DNA from: Russula earlei
Taxonomy: Eukaryota; Basidiomycota; Agaricomycetes; Russulales; Russulaceae
Assembly: GCA_025769875.1 (NCBI GenBank)
Contig: JAGFNK010000001.1
Coordinates: forward strand, 372,001-436,000
Direction: 5' to 3'
Length of the DNA: 64,000 nucleotides
The position numbers and the translations under genes were made by a program. The first letter of the stretch is position 1, and each line of letters opens with the position of its first letter. The notes beneath the pieces were generated by a model. It was not told where the DNA came from. It was given only the letters and a program-made list of their open reading frames with translations, and ran no database searches. Shown piece by piece: positions 33,466 to 44,195 of this stretch.

Positions 33466-35011
33466 GTGAATTCATTATTTCTCAGATTGAGATTCATATT
33501 CTTTCCCCAGAGGGCTAAAATTGAACATGGAGGTCATGTGACCTATAATAAACTCAAACCATGTGCAAATAAGCCAAAACAGCGCTTTGCCACATGCCTT
33601 CTTAACTCTGGAGAAGCAGATACTGCTCCTCAGGTTGCTAGAAGGTTGGAGGTCATCAAAGAGTCCACTATCTCCAATCAGACCATTTGAAACTACCTTA
33701 ACAAGGCAGGCTTGAAGGCAGTTACAAAGAAGAAGAGGCCTTACCTTAAACCAAGTCACTATAGGGCCAGAAAGGACTTTGCAGAAAAGTACCTATACTG
33801 GACTGTGGAGGACTGGAAGAGGGTAATTTGGTCAGATGAGACCAAAATCAATCGTATGGGCTCAGATGGCAAGAAATGGGCTTGGAAAAAAAGAGGAGAG
33901 CACCTTTCTGAACGCCTTGTTCAGCCAACAGTCAAACATGGAGGAGTGTTGTAATTTAACCCCTTGTCAGTTTGTCCATAATCTCTTTCATTATTGTTCT
34001 CTTTTGTCACCCTTGTTCCCTCGGTTACCATTTCATCCCTTGATGCTGATGGTCACTTATTGTGTTTCACCTATTGTGTTTCACTTATTGTTGAGTTACT
34101 CTTGCTATTGACCCATCTTTATCTATTGTTCTGCTTATGGTACTGTACAGCCTCACTACATATAGTATTTAAGCGCCTGTAGAAGCTGGGGAATGCCCCA
34201 AGCTTAGCTTTGTCCCATTTCCTGTTGCATCCCTTTGCCCTGTACTGTCTCTCAAATCACAACTTGCATTGTGCTGGCTTATACTCTGCTTGACCTAAGC
34301 TCATCACAAGGAACCTTCATGTTCCTCTTCCTCCTCTGCTTCTCCTTCATCATCCTCCTCTTCTGTGAAACCAGGAGATCAACTCTGTCTGTGGATTAGG
34401 TCATCCTTGACTTAGTCTTGAGACGCTAAAACTCTGAACCGGTCTCCTTGGGCCAGCCCCCACTGAACTCTTGAACCAAGTCACAGGGACTTGGCCCCAC
34501 TGAATCTTGAGCTAACGCTCTTACGGCCGCGACGCCGTAACAAGGAGGTTCCTTGATGTTGTGGGGCTGCATGTCTTGGGAAGGAGTTGGGCATGCAGCA
34601 AAGATTGATGAAAGGATGGATGCTGAACTTTATTGCAGCATTTTGGAGGATGAACTACTTGCATCTATCAAGTATTTCAAGAAGAAATGCAAAGATACCC
34701 TCTTTCAACAGGACAATGCCTCTATCCACAAGAGCAGGCTTGCCACATCTTGGTTCCAAGACCACAGAATTCAGGTCATGGACTGGCCAGCTCAATCCTC
34801 AGACCTCAATCCTATTGAGCATCTTTGGGCTCATCTCAAAAAGAAGCTTGCAGCTTATCCAACACCCCCTAAGGGAATTAATGAACTTTGGGAGCGCACA
34901 CAGCTGGAATGGGAGGCCATTGATCAAACTGTTGTGCAGAATTTGATAGAAAGTATGCCTAGGAGGGTGGAAGAGGTGTTCAAAGCAAATGGAGGATACA
35001 CAAACTACTAA
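33466..35011 (+). pseudogene. Tc1/mariner DD34E transposase, interrupted
   Basis: Helix-turn-helix remnant up to STISNQTI, then an in-frame TGA (33688-33690), then NYLNKAGLKAVTKKKRPYLK, VIWSDETKI (first Asp), WKKRGEHLSERLVQPTVKHG. The frame is then cut by the solo LTR (33947-34542) and resumes at SLMLWGCMSWEGVG, with LFQQDNASIHKS (second Asp), DLNPIEHLW (Glu, 34 residues later) and a stop at 35009-35011. The three catalytic acids are thus all still encoded. The TGA replaces the Arg codon usual at that point, consistent with a C-to-T change in CGA. N-terminal start not found. Confidence 0.85.
33947..34542 (+). mobile_element. Solo LTR, family A, inside the Tc1 transposase
   Basis: 596 bp, TGTTGTAATTT ... 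GACGCCGTAACA, flanked by perfect 5-bp duplicates AGGAG (33942-33946 and 34543-34547). Removing the LTR and one duplicate rejoins the transposase frame at the Gly-rich turn after VKHGG. A TATA-like ACATATAGTATTTAAGC places transcription on the plus strand. A second copy of the family lies inverted at 62196-62779. Confidence 0.9.
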
Positions 35012-35039
35012 TTTTTAGCATATACCCTATTTAGATACC

Positions 35040-35252
35040 AAGGCAAAAAAACTGTTCAAATGGATACACTGGAAGAAATACCTTATATCTTCTTACATAA
35101 TTATGTTCATAGTATATATAGTATTTCATTACAAAGCTATGATGTAGAGCTTTAAAACAAGCCCACTAACATGTTATCAGCTGCAGTGGTTCTCTAGATA
35201 TGGTTGTTACAATGAAAATGTACAAAACATTTGAACAGTTTTTTGGGTCACT
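35040..35252 (-). repeat. Tc1 right terminal inverted repeat
   Basis: Reverse complement of 33248-33460, equal length. Confidence 0.88.
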
Positions 35253-37261
35253 GTAGTTGGTGAGTGCAAGTCCATAGACACAGGTGTGAGAGGTGGTGGG
35301 TCAAGCAGGGGTAGAGGCAACACAGGAGGCAGGGCTGATACAGTTGTAAGTGGCAAGAGGCTGAGATGTGCAGGGGGCACTGAGATGGTGGCAGAAAAGG
35401 ACAAAGCAGAGACAGCAATGGTTCTGACTGGCATGCTAGCAAGACTGACTGTGGCTGCTGGTACAGCTGGTGCTGAGACAGTTCTTGGGACAGTGAGTGA
35501 GACAGAGGCAGGGAGGGGGCAAAGAACAAGGCAGAGATGACAGCAGGACAGGCTGGGGCCAAGAGAGAGGTGGCTGTGGTGGGGGGTGGAGCAGTAGTGA
35601 TAGCTGGCAGGACTGGTCCAATTGGGGCAACTGCTTTAGTGGGAAAAACAGGCAATAATGATGGAAAGGCAGAGGTGGTAGCAAGGCAGGTATGGCAGGT
35701 ATGGCAGGTGTGAAGGTTGAGGGTGCAAAGATGATGGCAGGTGGGACCAGAATGTCAGAGGCAATGATGGGTGAGAGAAAGGGCATGGCAGTGATGGCAG
35801 ATGAGAGTGAAATGGCTGAGGTGATGACAGGCTGAGGGCTTTCCCACTGCTCTGAGAGCTATGCACCTTTGGGCTCAAAGGTCCTCACAGGGGTGGAACA
35901 GAACCAGTTGTCATCCAGCACTTGGGGGTCTTGGTCAGGAGGACCAATTTCTCACTCCCACCAGATGTCTCCATGGCTTTTGGATGTCAACCATTCATGT
36001 CCCAGCTGGAGCCAATGTGGTAGCGGAAAGTGTATGCTTGAGCTGAATAAGGTGGATCTCCAATTGAAATGGTGGGTGCTGAAGATGTTCAAGATCAAGA
36101 TCAGACCAGCGACAGGTATCGATCGTCGTCATGCTATGTATGACCTCGGGTGGACTTTTTGACTTGTAGGTACATCGAATCTGGGTCTCTGTCAATTTAG
36201 TAAATATAATCCTCCAATTTTACTGGAAATGTGGGTACAGTACCGTAATTACCAGTACATTCGCAGACCATGTCCAACGCCTGTGGCAAAAGAAAAGCGA
36301 GGACGAGCCCGAGTCTATCTTTCGTATTCCGTTGGTTTTTGGCTCTGGTTCTCTTCAACAGCGAGGGGTGACCGCTGAGCGCTGAGCTGGGTGCACTCCG
36401 CATGCGACCAAGACGGCAACAATTCGATTTGTATGGAGGTCCGCGCCCGAGGATTGTCCGATGCATCGAATGTGAGCAGAAAGGAGTCGAAAATGAAGGG
36501 AAGACATTTCGATGCAGAATACGGATGTTGATTATGGCCGGACGTACAACGACGGCAATAAGAGTTCACAAACTCGCAAATCGCGAATGATGCGCGTAAT
36601 ATCGTCGTAGTCACGAAGTGTTGGGCCTCCGATGACGGTGGCACGCCCGAATCAGATACGCCACGAAAACGACCTTCGGCGCTCGTTTGAAGCAATTTCT
36701 GGTTGGGAGTCAATTGGCGCGGTGCCCAGGCGCATATCCAGTCGTCGCACCAGTCTCTGGCGTCCCCATCCTTGCCAGAGCAGCACTCGGTGTTTCTGTG
36801 CTGGCACACAATCCAGTTCTGCGCTACACATGCAGAATACCATGCCCTTGACAATGGCATTTCTCATCTCTCTTGCACTCCCCAAAACCCTGACTGACAC
36901 GTAATTCTCCGTACAGCGAGCACATACTACTACATGCTAGAGTCAAAAGCTACTGTCGGCCACGTCAAGACGATCATTGGTATTGATGTCGTGCATTGAT
37001 GTCGTTGAGTTTAGGGGGATGTCCCATCCCCAATACTTAACACCCTAGATCTAATTCTTGAAAGATTTCGGTGATAGCCACTAGTTGGGATGTACCGACG
37101 GCGTGGAGACAGACTTAGAAGTAGGATCAGAATGCATGTATTATGATGCAACTACGTGGTAATCATACAACGAACGGCCAAGTGTGCCCAACATCTTGTT
37201 GTCCCCAGTAATCAAGGTAGCACACAAACAAGAACGATGAAATAATGAAGTGATGATATGG
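35253..37261. other. Non-coding: purine-rich low-complexity DNA, then unassigned sequence
   Basis: 35253-35830 is G/A-rich on the plus strand with short tandem words (for example repeats of GGCAGGTAT at 35685-35710) and almost no CG. From about 36110 CG dinucleotides return, marking the edge of the transposon island. Open frames at 36315-36860 (-) and 36402-36590 (+) overlap each other and match nothing I recognise. 36900-37260 is the 3' flank of the copper-fist gene. Confidence 0.5.
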
Positions 37262-39154
37262 TCAGAATAACACCGATATAGGGCCAGAATAAGAAGCGTC
37301 AAAAGAGTCCAACGATGGATGCGCAAGGTTCGGAGCGGACGAGCGGTAAGGCAAGGCATAAGCCGGCCCAACACCATTTCCCACGAGAGGGGATGATGCA
37401 ATGTCCGAGGCCAGGCGGCGCACGCGAGATATCGAAGGAGGAAGGAACGATCCCGTCGTGGTACCATTGGTGTCCTCTATTGAGGGTGGATAGAGACTGG
37501 AAATGTCACTCGCGACGGATGAGGTGGAGGATGCTCTACTGCGAGGGGGAGGCACGTCGAGCATGGTGATATTTGAGGATACGCAACGTGCGCGTTCGCC
37601 GGCAAAGGAGGTGGCTAGTAGATCTGCCGGGTCATGATCATCACAGCGACGTTGACAGCGCATGCAATAATCGCCGAAGCGCATTCTTTGATCACGAGAG
37701 CATATGCACTGGCTGGTGGGCTCATGGAACACATCGGGTAGGCTGTCGAGCGTTATCGGCATGGGTTCGACGATCTTGGGGAGGTCAAGGAGGGGATAAT
37801 CGACCATTTCCTGTTTGGAAACGTCTTCAAAGGAAGGGGGGATCATCTGAATACTCTCGAACCACTCGTCTAATGGTTCAAACTGCTGGCGGCCATCTTG
37901 CGGAGTCGTCGGCGGTGTCGGAGCAGGATGAGGAGGAACCTCGGAAATAGGGAAGCAGCCATTACAAGAACCTGGATTGGAACAAGCTTCTCGACTGGTC
38001 CACGCACCCGGTCCTCGGTGCTGTAGGCAAGGCGAACACGCACACGTTTTCCCGCAGGTACACGAGCCCCGGAACCCGGCTGGAAACTCTGGCGGTTCCA
38101 ACTCATCTTGAAAATCCGGCATAGACGAAGGTGGGAATGTTTTCTGGGAAAAAGAATGCCCCGAACTGTCACTGGACCACGCCATTAGATCTGTTGATCG
38201 GTGCGCCGCCATGCCATTCTCGGAAAGGCTATCAGCGTGCCCTTCCTCGGAAGAATAGTGATGCTCCTCGTAAGCACGACCGTAAGGGCTGAAAAAGGCG
38301 GATCCGTGGGAGAAGCGGTGACCGTGGGGATAGGCTTGTAATGCGACGTGTTCGTGCAAGGACGACTGCGGAGCGGGGCGAGGAAGGACGGGACGTAGTG
38401 CATGTAGGCTCAGTGGAATGGGAGCACTCAAAGCACCCGACGACGAGACGAGTGGAGGCGGCCCAGCGTCTTTGGCTTTCGAGCGGGTGGGTTTCTTGGC
38501 GCTGGAACAGTGGCAATCCGCACCGTCCTTACAGCGGCAAACGCAGGCTGATGGATGGTGAGCTCCGTGAATCGCAAGGGGAACGAGATACCCACTTGTG
38601 AGATCCACAGGAGAAAACGAGTCGTTCGAGTGCGTGGCAACCGACGCCCCAAGGACTTGAGGCAATCCATCGGGAAACGCGGCGCTCGCTAAAACCCTCG
38701 CTAAATTGCCTGGAATTGTGGGGAGTCCCTTACGGATCAAATCCCCTGCATGGGATATTGACTGCATAGGCTGGCTCACCTTTCTTGCGAACAGGGACGA
38801 GCTCCTTATCTGATGGGTGCTCTTTGGCTTCGCACATGCACTTGACGTGTACTTGTTTTGTCTTTCGGAGCTCACGACAGTGCTCGCATTGGGTGATAGG
38901 GCGGCCCTTCTTCTTTATCTCAAAAAGAGGGCGATCTGTGTGTTTGCAGGCAGAGGAGCGATGACCTTTGATACATGCTTCGCTGTGCAGTGATTACCGA
39001 TGAGCAAACAAAGAAATAGATAGAAGAGAGGGAGGGGGGAAGACACACCAGGCGTATTTTTTGTCGCTGATGAGAACCTAAACGACGGGAAAGTGAGTGG
39101 GGGGGGGGGAGGAGAGAAGCGGGCTTGAAGTAGGGGTGACGGAGAGCGTACCAT
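37262..39154 (-). CDS. Copper-fist transcription factor (Cuf1/Mac1/GRISEA type)
   Basis: The DNA-binding domain is at the N-terminus: VLISDKKYACEACIKGHRSS, ACKHTDRPLFEIKKKGRPIT, QCEHCRELRKTKQVHVKCMC; this carries the Cys/His zinc site and the GRP minor-groove hook. The coding first exon is just ATG (39152-39154), followed by GTACGC; exon 2 is 39077-39049, exon 3 38982-38780. The long last exon encodes a Ser/Pro-rich activator region with three Cys clusters: CVCRCKDGADCHC, then CTCGKTCACSPCLQH (exactly CXCX3CXCX2CX2H, as in copper-sensing Mac1/Cuf1 motifs), and CICSRDQRMRFGDYCMRCQ. Known role: switching copper and iron uptake genes. Inference: copper-responsive regulator in this fungus. It is divergent from CLF1. 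Confidence 0.9.
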
Positions 39155-39527
39155 TGTTGAAGAAAGTGGAGAGTTCAGATAGAGATAGATCGTCTGGGAC
39201 AAAAGTCAGGTCGACTTGTCCACTAACGCTCTGAGAGCGATTGTTATTGGGACTGGAAGACGGACTGGCTAAGGCTGTTGCAGTGACAGATAAAACACAT
39301 CAGCAAGGGCGGCAGTCTGGTTGGAGGAATCAGTTGATTGGGAGCGCACGTTGGTCTAAATACCTGTGAGGGACCAAACAAGAGACAACACAACAGCATT
39401 AGTCCCTCACCCCCAACACGGAAATACGTTCTCACAACTTTCCGGAGCAAAAGTACGGCGCTTCGGACGGTGAGCCGGTCGTGGCGTCCGGTGTGTTTTC
39501 TACTGCGTTGCAGACAAGACAACAAGG
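39155..39527. promoter_or_regulatory. Divergent promoter between copper-fist gene and CLF1
   Basis: 373 bp separate the two start codons, so both promoters must lie here. I saw no convincing copper-response element (such as a TTTGCTC-type box), but did not search exhaustively. Confidence 0.55.
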
Positions 39528-42435
39528 ATGCAGGAGGGTCGCGTTCCTCGGTGCGCTCGTCCATCGATCGTCCCTTAACCCCCTTTAATCCGCTCCACAG
39601 TGTCAAAAACAGGGCACCTGCTGCCATCCAAGTCCGTTTCTCGTCTCTCATCTCTTTCCTACTCATCGCTTCCTTAGATCACCGCAGAGCAACTACTCAG
39701 AGAAGTACGAACACTCCGTCGCTCATCACTCCGTCGTCCCTCACCCCTATCTCTAGGCTCAAGAAAGACAAGAGTCCCAGTTTCGTGCACCCCGACAACG
39801 CGTCGAAGACTTTGAAGAACTTGTTGAATATCGTGGTCGTAAACGTAAAGAGTTCGAGGAGCGCATCCGTCGCACTCGAGGTAGCATGTACGTTGTTCTT
39901 TCCTTCTCCATCCTACATACGCCTTACCAGTCGTAGAAAAGAGTGGATACAGTACGCTAGCTGGGAGGCCTCACAGAACGAGTTTGCGCGTGCTCGCTCA
40001 GTCTTTGAACGTGCACTTGATGTCGACACTCGGAGTGTGCCCCTCTGGCTCACTTACACCGAAACAGAACTCAAGTCCCGCAATGTTCAACACGCGCGCA
40101 ACCTTTTCGATCGCGCTGTCACTCTCCTCCCCCGCGTGGACCAGCTCTGGTACAAATACGTTTACCTAGAAGAGCTTCTTCAAAATATTGCTGGTGCACG
40201 GCAAGTCTTTGAGCGATGGATGGCATGGGAGCCCGATGACAAGGCGTGGCAAGCCTACATCAAGCTTGAGACTCGTTACAACGAACTCGATCGTGCAAGC
40301 GCTATTTACGAACGCTGGGTCGCTGTCCGCCCGGAGCCTCGTGTGTGGGTCAAATGGGGCAAGTTTGAGGAGGAACGTGGCAAGGTTGATAAGGCGCGCG
40401 ACGTGTTCCAGACCGCACTAGAGTTTTTCGGAGACGAGGAGGAGCAGATCGACAAAGCCCAGGCAGTGTTTGGTGCCTTTGCCAAGATGGAGACTCGCTT
40501 GAAAGAATATGAGCGTGCGAGGGTGATATACAAGGTAGGCTCTGGTTTTCACCCTTGCACGTTGTCTCTTCTCTCTGAGCGCGTGTTCCAAGTTCGCATT
40601 GGAGCGCCTCCCACGCTCGAAATCGGCTAACCTGTATGCAACCTACACAAAATTTGAAAAACAACATGGCACGCGTACAACTCTAGAGTCTACTGTGCTT
40701 GGCAAGCGCCGAATTCAATACGAGGAAGAGCTTTCGCATGACGGCCGGAATTACGATGTCTGGTTCGATTACGCTCGTCTCGAAGAGGGTGCCTACAAAC
40801 AATTACGAGAAGAGGGCACCACTGCGGAGGAAGAACAGGCTGTAGCTCGCGTACGTGAAGTGTACGAGCGGGCAGTTGCTCAAGTGCCTCCAGGGAACGA
40901 GAAGCGTCACTGGCGACGGTACATCTTCTTATGGTTCGATTACGCATTATTCGAGGAAATTGAGACCAAGGTCTGTTGTCGGTTTACCTCTCCCACTTCG
41001 TTGTGGCTGATGCCACGTCTAGGATTTTTCTCGGACGAGAGAAATTTACCAGACTGCTCTACGGCTTGTTCCACACAAGCAATTTACATTTGCCAAGTTG
41101 TGGTTATTGTACGCGCGATTTGAAGTCCGACAACTGGACTTGGCTGCAGCGCGGAAAGTTCTTGGCACGGCCATTGGAACGTGCCCCAAGGAAGCTTTAT
41201 TCAAGGGTTACATCCAACTGGAATTCGATGTACGGGGCGCGCTTGTCTCATGCTTTATCTCGTGACACTGATCCACCTGCTTTCCTTTCCAGCTCCGAGA
41301 ATTTGATCGTGTTCGAAAACTCTACGAAAAGTACATCGCGGTACGGTACACTACCCTTTGCGCCGTGTCGTGGTGTTTTGGGTCAACTGACGCACCATGC
41401 CCTTCGTCCGCAGTTCGACCCCACAAATTCCGCAGCTTGGATCAAGTACGCGGAACTCGAGACCCAGCTTGCGGACTACGACCGCGCGCGCGGCATTTTT
41501 GAACTTGGCGTATCTCAGAGCCCGCTCTCGATGCCGGAGCTCCTCTGGAAGGCATACATCGATTTTGAGGTCGAGGAGGGCGAGCGCGGCAGGGCCCGCG
41601 CATTGTACGAGCGACTCGCGGCGGCAAGCGGGCACTGGAAAGTCTGGGTCGCGTATGCGACGTTCGAGGCGGAGCCAATTCAGCTTCCTCGAGACGAACG
41701 CGAGGATGAGGACGAGGAAGGGGACGAGGGAGACGAGGAAAGGGAGCCAAAGACGGTTGAAGGCGACCTGGAACTGGCGCGTCAAGTGTTCCAGAAGGGC
41801 TACCAGGACCTCAAGAGCAAAGATCTGAAGAACGAGGTAAGCAGGACTTATCTTCTTCCGAAGGAAAGGAAAGATGACAAAGAAATCACGACTTGTCACA
41901 AATTCCCCGGTGCTCGGCCGGCAGCGAGTCGCTTTGTTGCAAGTATGGAAATCCTTCGAGGAGCAGCGCGGTACGGCGGATGACGTCGCCAGGGTGGACG
42001 GTATGATGCCCGTGCAGGGCAAGCGACGCTACGTCGACGAGGAGACCGGGCAACTTGTGGAAGGTACGCGTTACTTCGCATCACGAGGCGTTCTTGGAGC
42101 GACGAGCTGACTCAAACTGCGGCGCGGCATCAGATTACGACTACATATTTGCAGATGACGAGCGCGAGACAAACCCGACCTCGTTCAAGTTCCTACAAAT
42201 GGCCCACGCATGGGCAGCTGCCAAGAAGGCAAGTGCTGCCGGCACCGCGAGTAGTGGACCTGGCGGTGGCGGTGGCGGTGGCAATGTGCTATCAAGGTTC
42301 GCAGCGGCGCAAGCACCGGATGATCAAGTCAGCATCGTCGAAGATAGCCGGGCCGAATCTGACGGCGGGGGGGACGAGCCCGAGTCCATGGATGAGGACA
42401 CGCCAAGTGTGGCGAGCTCACAGGGAGAATCTTAG
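39528..42435 (+). CDS. CLF1: Pre-mRNA splicing factor Clf1/Syf3 (crooked neck, HAT repeats)
   Basis: Scaffold of the Prp19/NineTeen complex in the spliceosome. Start found by splicing: exon 1 MQEGRVPR (39528-39550), intron 39551-39600, then [20 protein letters not shown], matching the family N-terminus. HAT repeats follow: [172 protein letters not shown]. The C-terminus has an acidic stretch, the block [20 protein letters not shown], and a Gly/Ser tail. About ten introns; no frame errors. Confidence 0.94.
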
Positions 42436-44195
42436 TTGATACGGACACACAGACCCAACACACTATGCCTTGATGCGGCAAGGCCGTATCTTACACTCAC
42501 ATGATGCGATATGATACGCAAGCATACGGTGTGTCATATGACGGCCGTGGAATGGCGTGCGTAAAGTACCAAAGGAGCAAAATCAAGTCAAGGATATGCA
42601 GCCACTGATGGACAGATAGCTGCAGTACTAGTGGGGCAGAGAAGACGACGTTCGGTCATCGTAATCGGTCAATGAGTACCCATGTCACGTCATGTTGAAG
42701 CGACTCTGCTGATCGGAGAAAACTCGGAATGAAGGATATTGAGCATCATGACGAGAGAGTGCGAGCTTCAATGGCAAGGAACCCTCTTTAAAACCTCCCT
42801 CTGCTGTAAAGTGCCGTAAAACCGCAGGGACTGGCATAAAAATAAAGTAGGAAAAAGATTGACCGATGACGCCATCCTGCTACAGTCTTTGTCTTTTCTC
42901 ATTACTTCCTCCTCCGCGGCCAGCGGCCAGCGGGCAGGGACTCGGATAGATGATGGGACAGATAGATAGGTGGGGATGGATAAAACGGGACAGCGGGCAT
43001 CGAATGCGACGCGCGAGTGACGTAGCAATCAATTGTACCTCTACACGGCCACGGTGGACCACCGGGAGCGCCACACGCCCCACGCGCCACCGTCCTGTCC
43101 GTGTCCGCTAAACCCTGTTAGGGATCGCTCGGCGCGCAGAGCACAAAAGCACACACGTTCCAAGTCCGTCCGGGCCGTCTCCGAGGTGGCCCGGTAGCGG
43201 CTCGCCGCGCGGGCGTCTGGGGCGTGCGTGCGTCCTTGGAGATTGCGGGGTGTGGGGTCAGGTCAGATGTCAGTCAGCAGGTCAAGTCAAAAAAAGTCAA
43301 AAGCCGGGACGCGCGCGGCGCCGAGCGACGTCCGCCCGTCTGGTCTCGTCCTCGATCTGGCGTACAGTCACCTCTGTCACGCCTTGGGCTTTGTGGGCGG
43401 CTGACCGGTATGCTTGTCGTTTGTGCGGCATATGGTCGGCGCATGGCTGATTCACGAAGAAGTGTACATGCCCGCGTCCCGGAGAACGAGAGAATGAAAC
43501 GTGCCAGCACGCGTCCCCCACACCCCTCCCCCCCTCCCCACCCGAAAGGGAAGGCGGCATCAAGATCAGATCAGAAACCAACACGTTCCGTCCTGCAAAA
43601 AAAAAGCAAAACCCCGAAACGTCGGTTTTGCGTTCCCGTGTTCCCGTGAGCACGGAGTAGTAATAAATTGGCGAATCGAGGCCGGATGGCACACTTCGGA
43701 AAAGGGGTCGTCCTCAACTTTTACCAACGAAGAAGCTGTTTTTTTTCGGTCGACAAGATCGAGCAGACCATTGAAAAAAAAAAAAAAAAAAAGGCAGCTG
43801 GCAACAAATGGTAAACTGGCCAGGAAGGCCGGCTTCCTTGGCGTCGGCATCGGCGGGGCGCTTTGGCTGCGGTGGGAAAGGATGTGGAGGGGACGATTGT
43901 ACACCGGTGACTATTCTTTGGTTGCGCATGTGCGCGCGCGCATTCGTTGCTCTGCTCATGTTGGTGAGGAGAGGAGGATTCCAGAAAAATCAAACGGGTT
44001 CCTTCACACTTCTGATCGTTCAATCGCGTCCCTGGCGCCAGGTGGGAGAATGAGGGGTCAAATTTGACCATGGTCAGGAGAATGTGCTGATGGAAAAAAA
44101 AAGAGAGAGAGAAATTCGGGATGGAATGAGCTTAAGCCGGCCGTAGCGCTGCAACCGCAAAGGCACCCCCAACGAGGCACATCTCTAGCCTTTAC
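42436..44195. other. Intergenic, no gene recognised; A-tract
   Basis: 1.76 kb between CLF1 and QTRT2. A 19-base A run lies at 43773-43791, and 43050-43400 is GC-rich. Open frames here are short, overlap on both strands and show no domain. 44100-44195 is presumably the QTRT2 5' UTR/promoter. Confidence 0.45.

Larger units (their letters stand above)
33248..35252 (+). mobile_element. Tc1/mariner element with 213-bp inverted repeats, broken by a solo LTR
   Basis: 2005 bp including a 596-bp LTR and its 5-bp duplicate; about 1.4 kb before that insertion. Both terminal inverted repeats are 213 bp (33248-33460 and 35040-35252) and closely similar. Ends read AGTGACCCAAAAAACTG. The right end is followed by G then TA, as for a TA target; the left flank reads GAT instead, so the duplicate is degraded. 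Each arm itself begins and ends with inverted copies of CAAAAAACTGTTCAAATG. Interior: one transposase frame. Confidence 0.88.

Noticed and set aside
36315..36860. Minus-strand open frame of 181 codons
   Set aside because: No domain, no ATG context of note, and overlapping frames on the other strand; not supported as a gene.
43224..44071. Several overlapping frames between CLF1 and QTRT2
   Set aside because: Basic, low-complexity translations on both strands around an A-tract; no conserved block.
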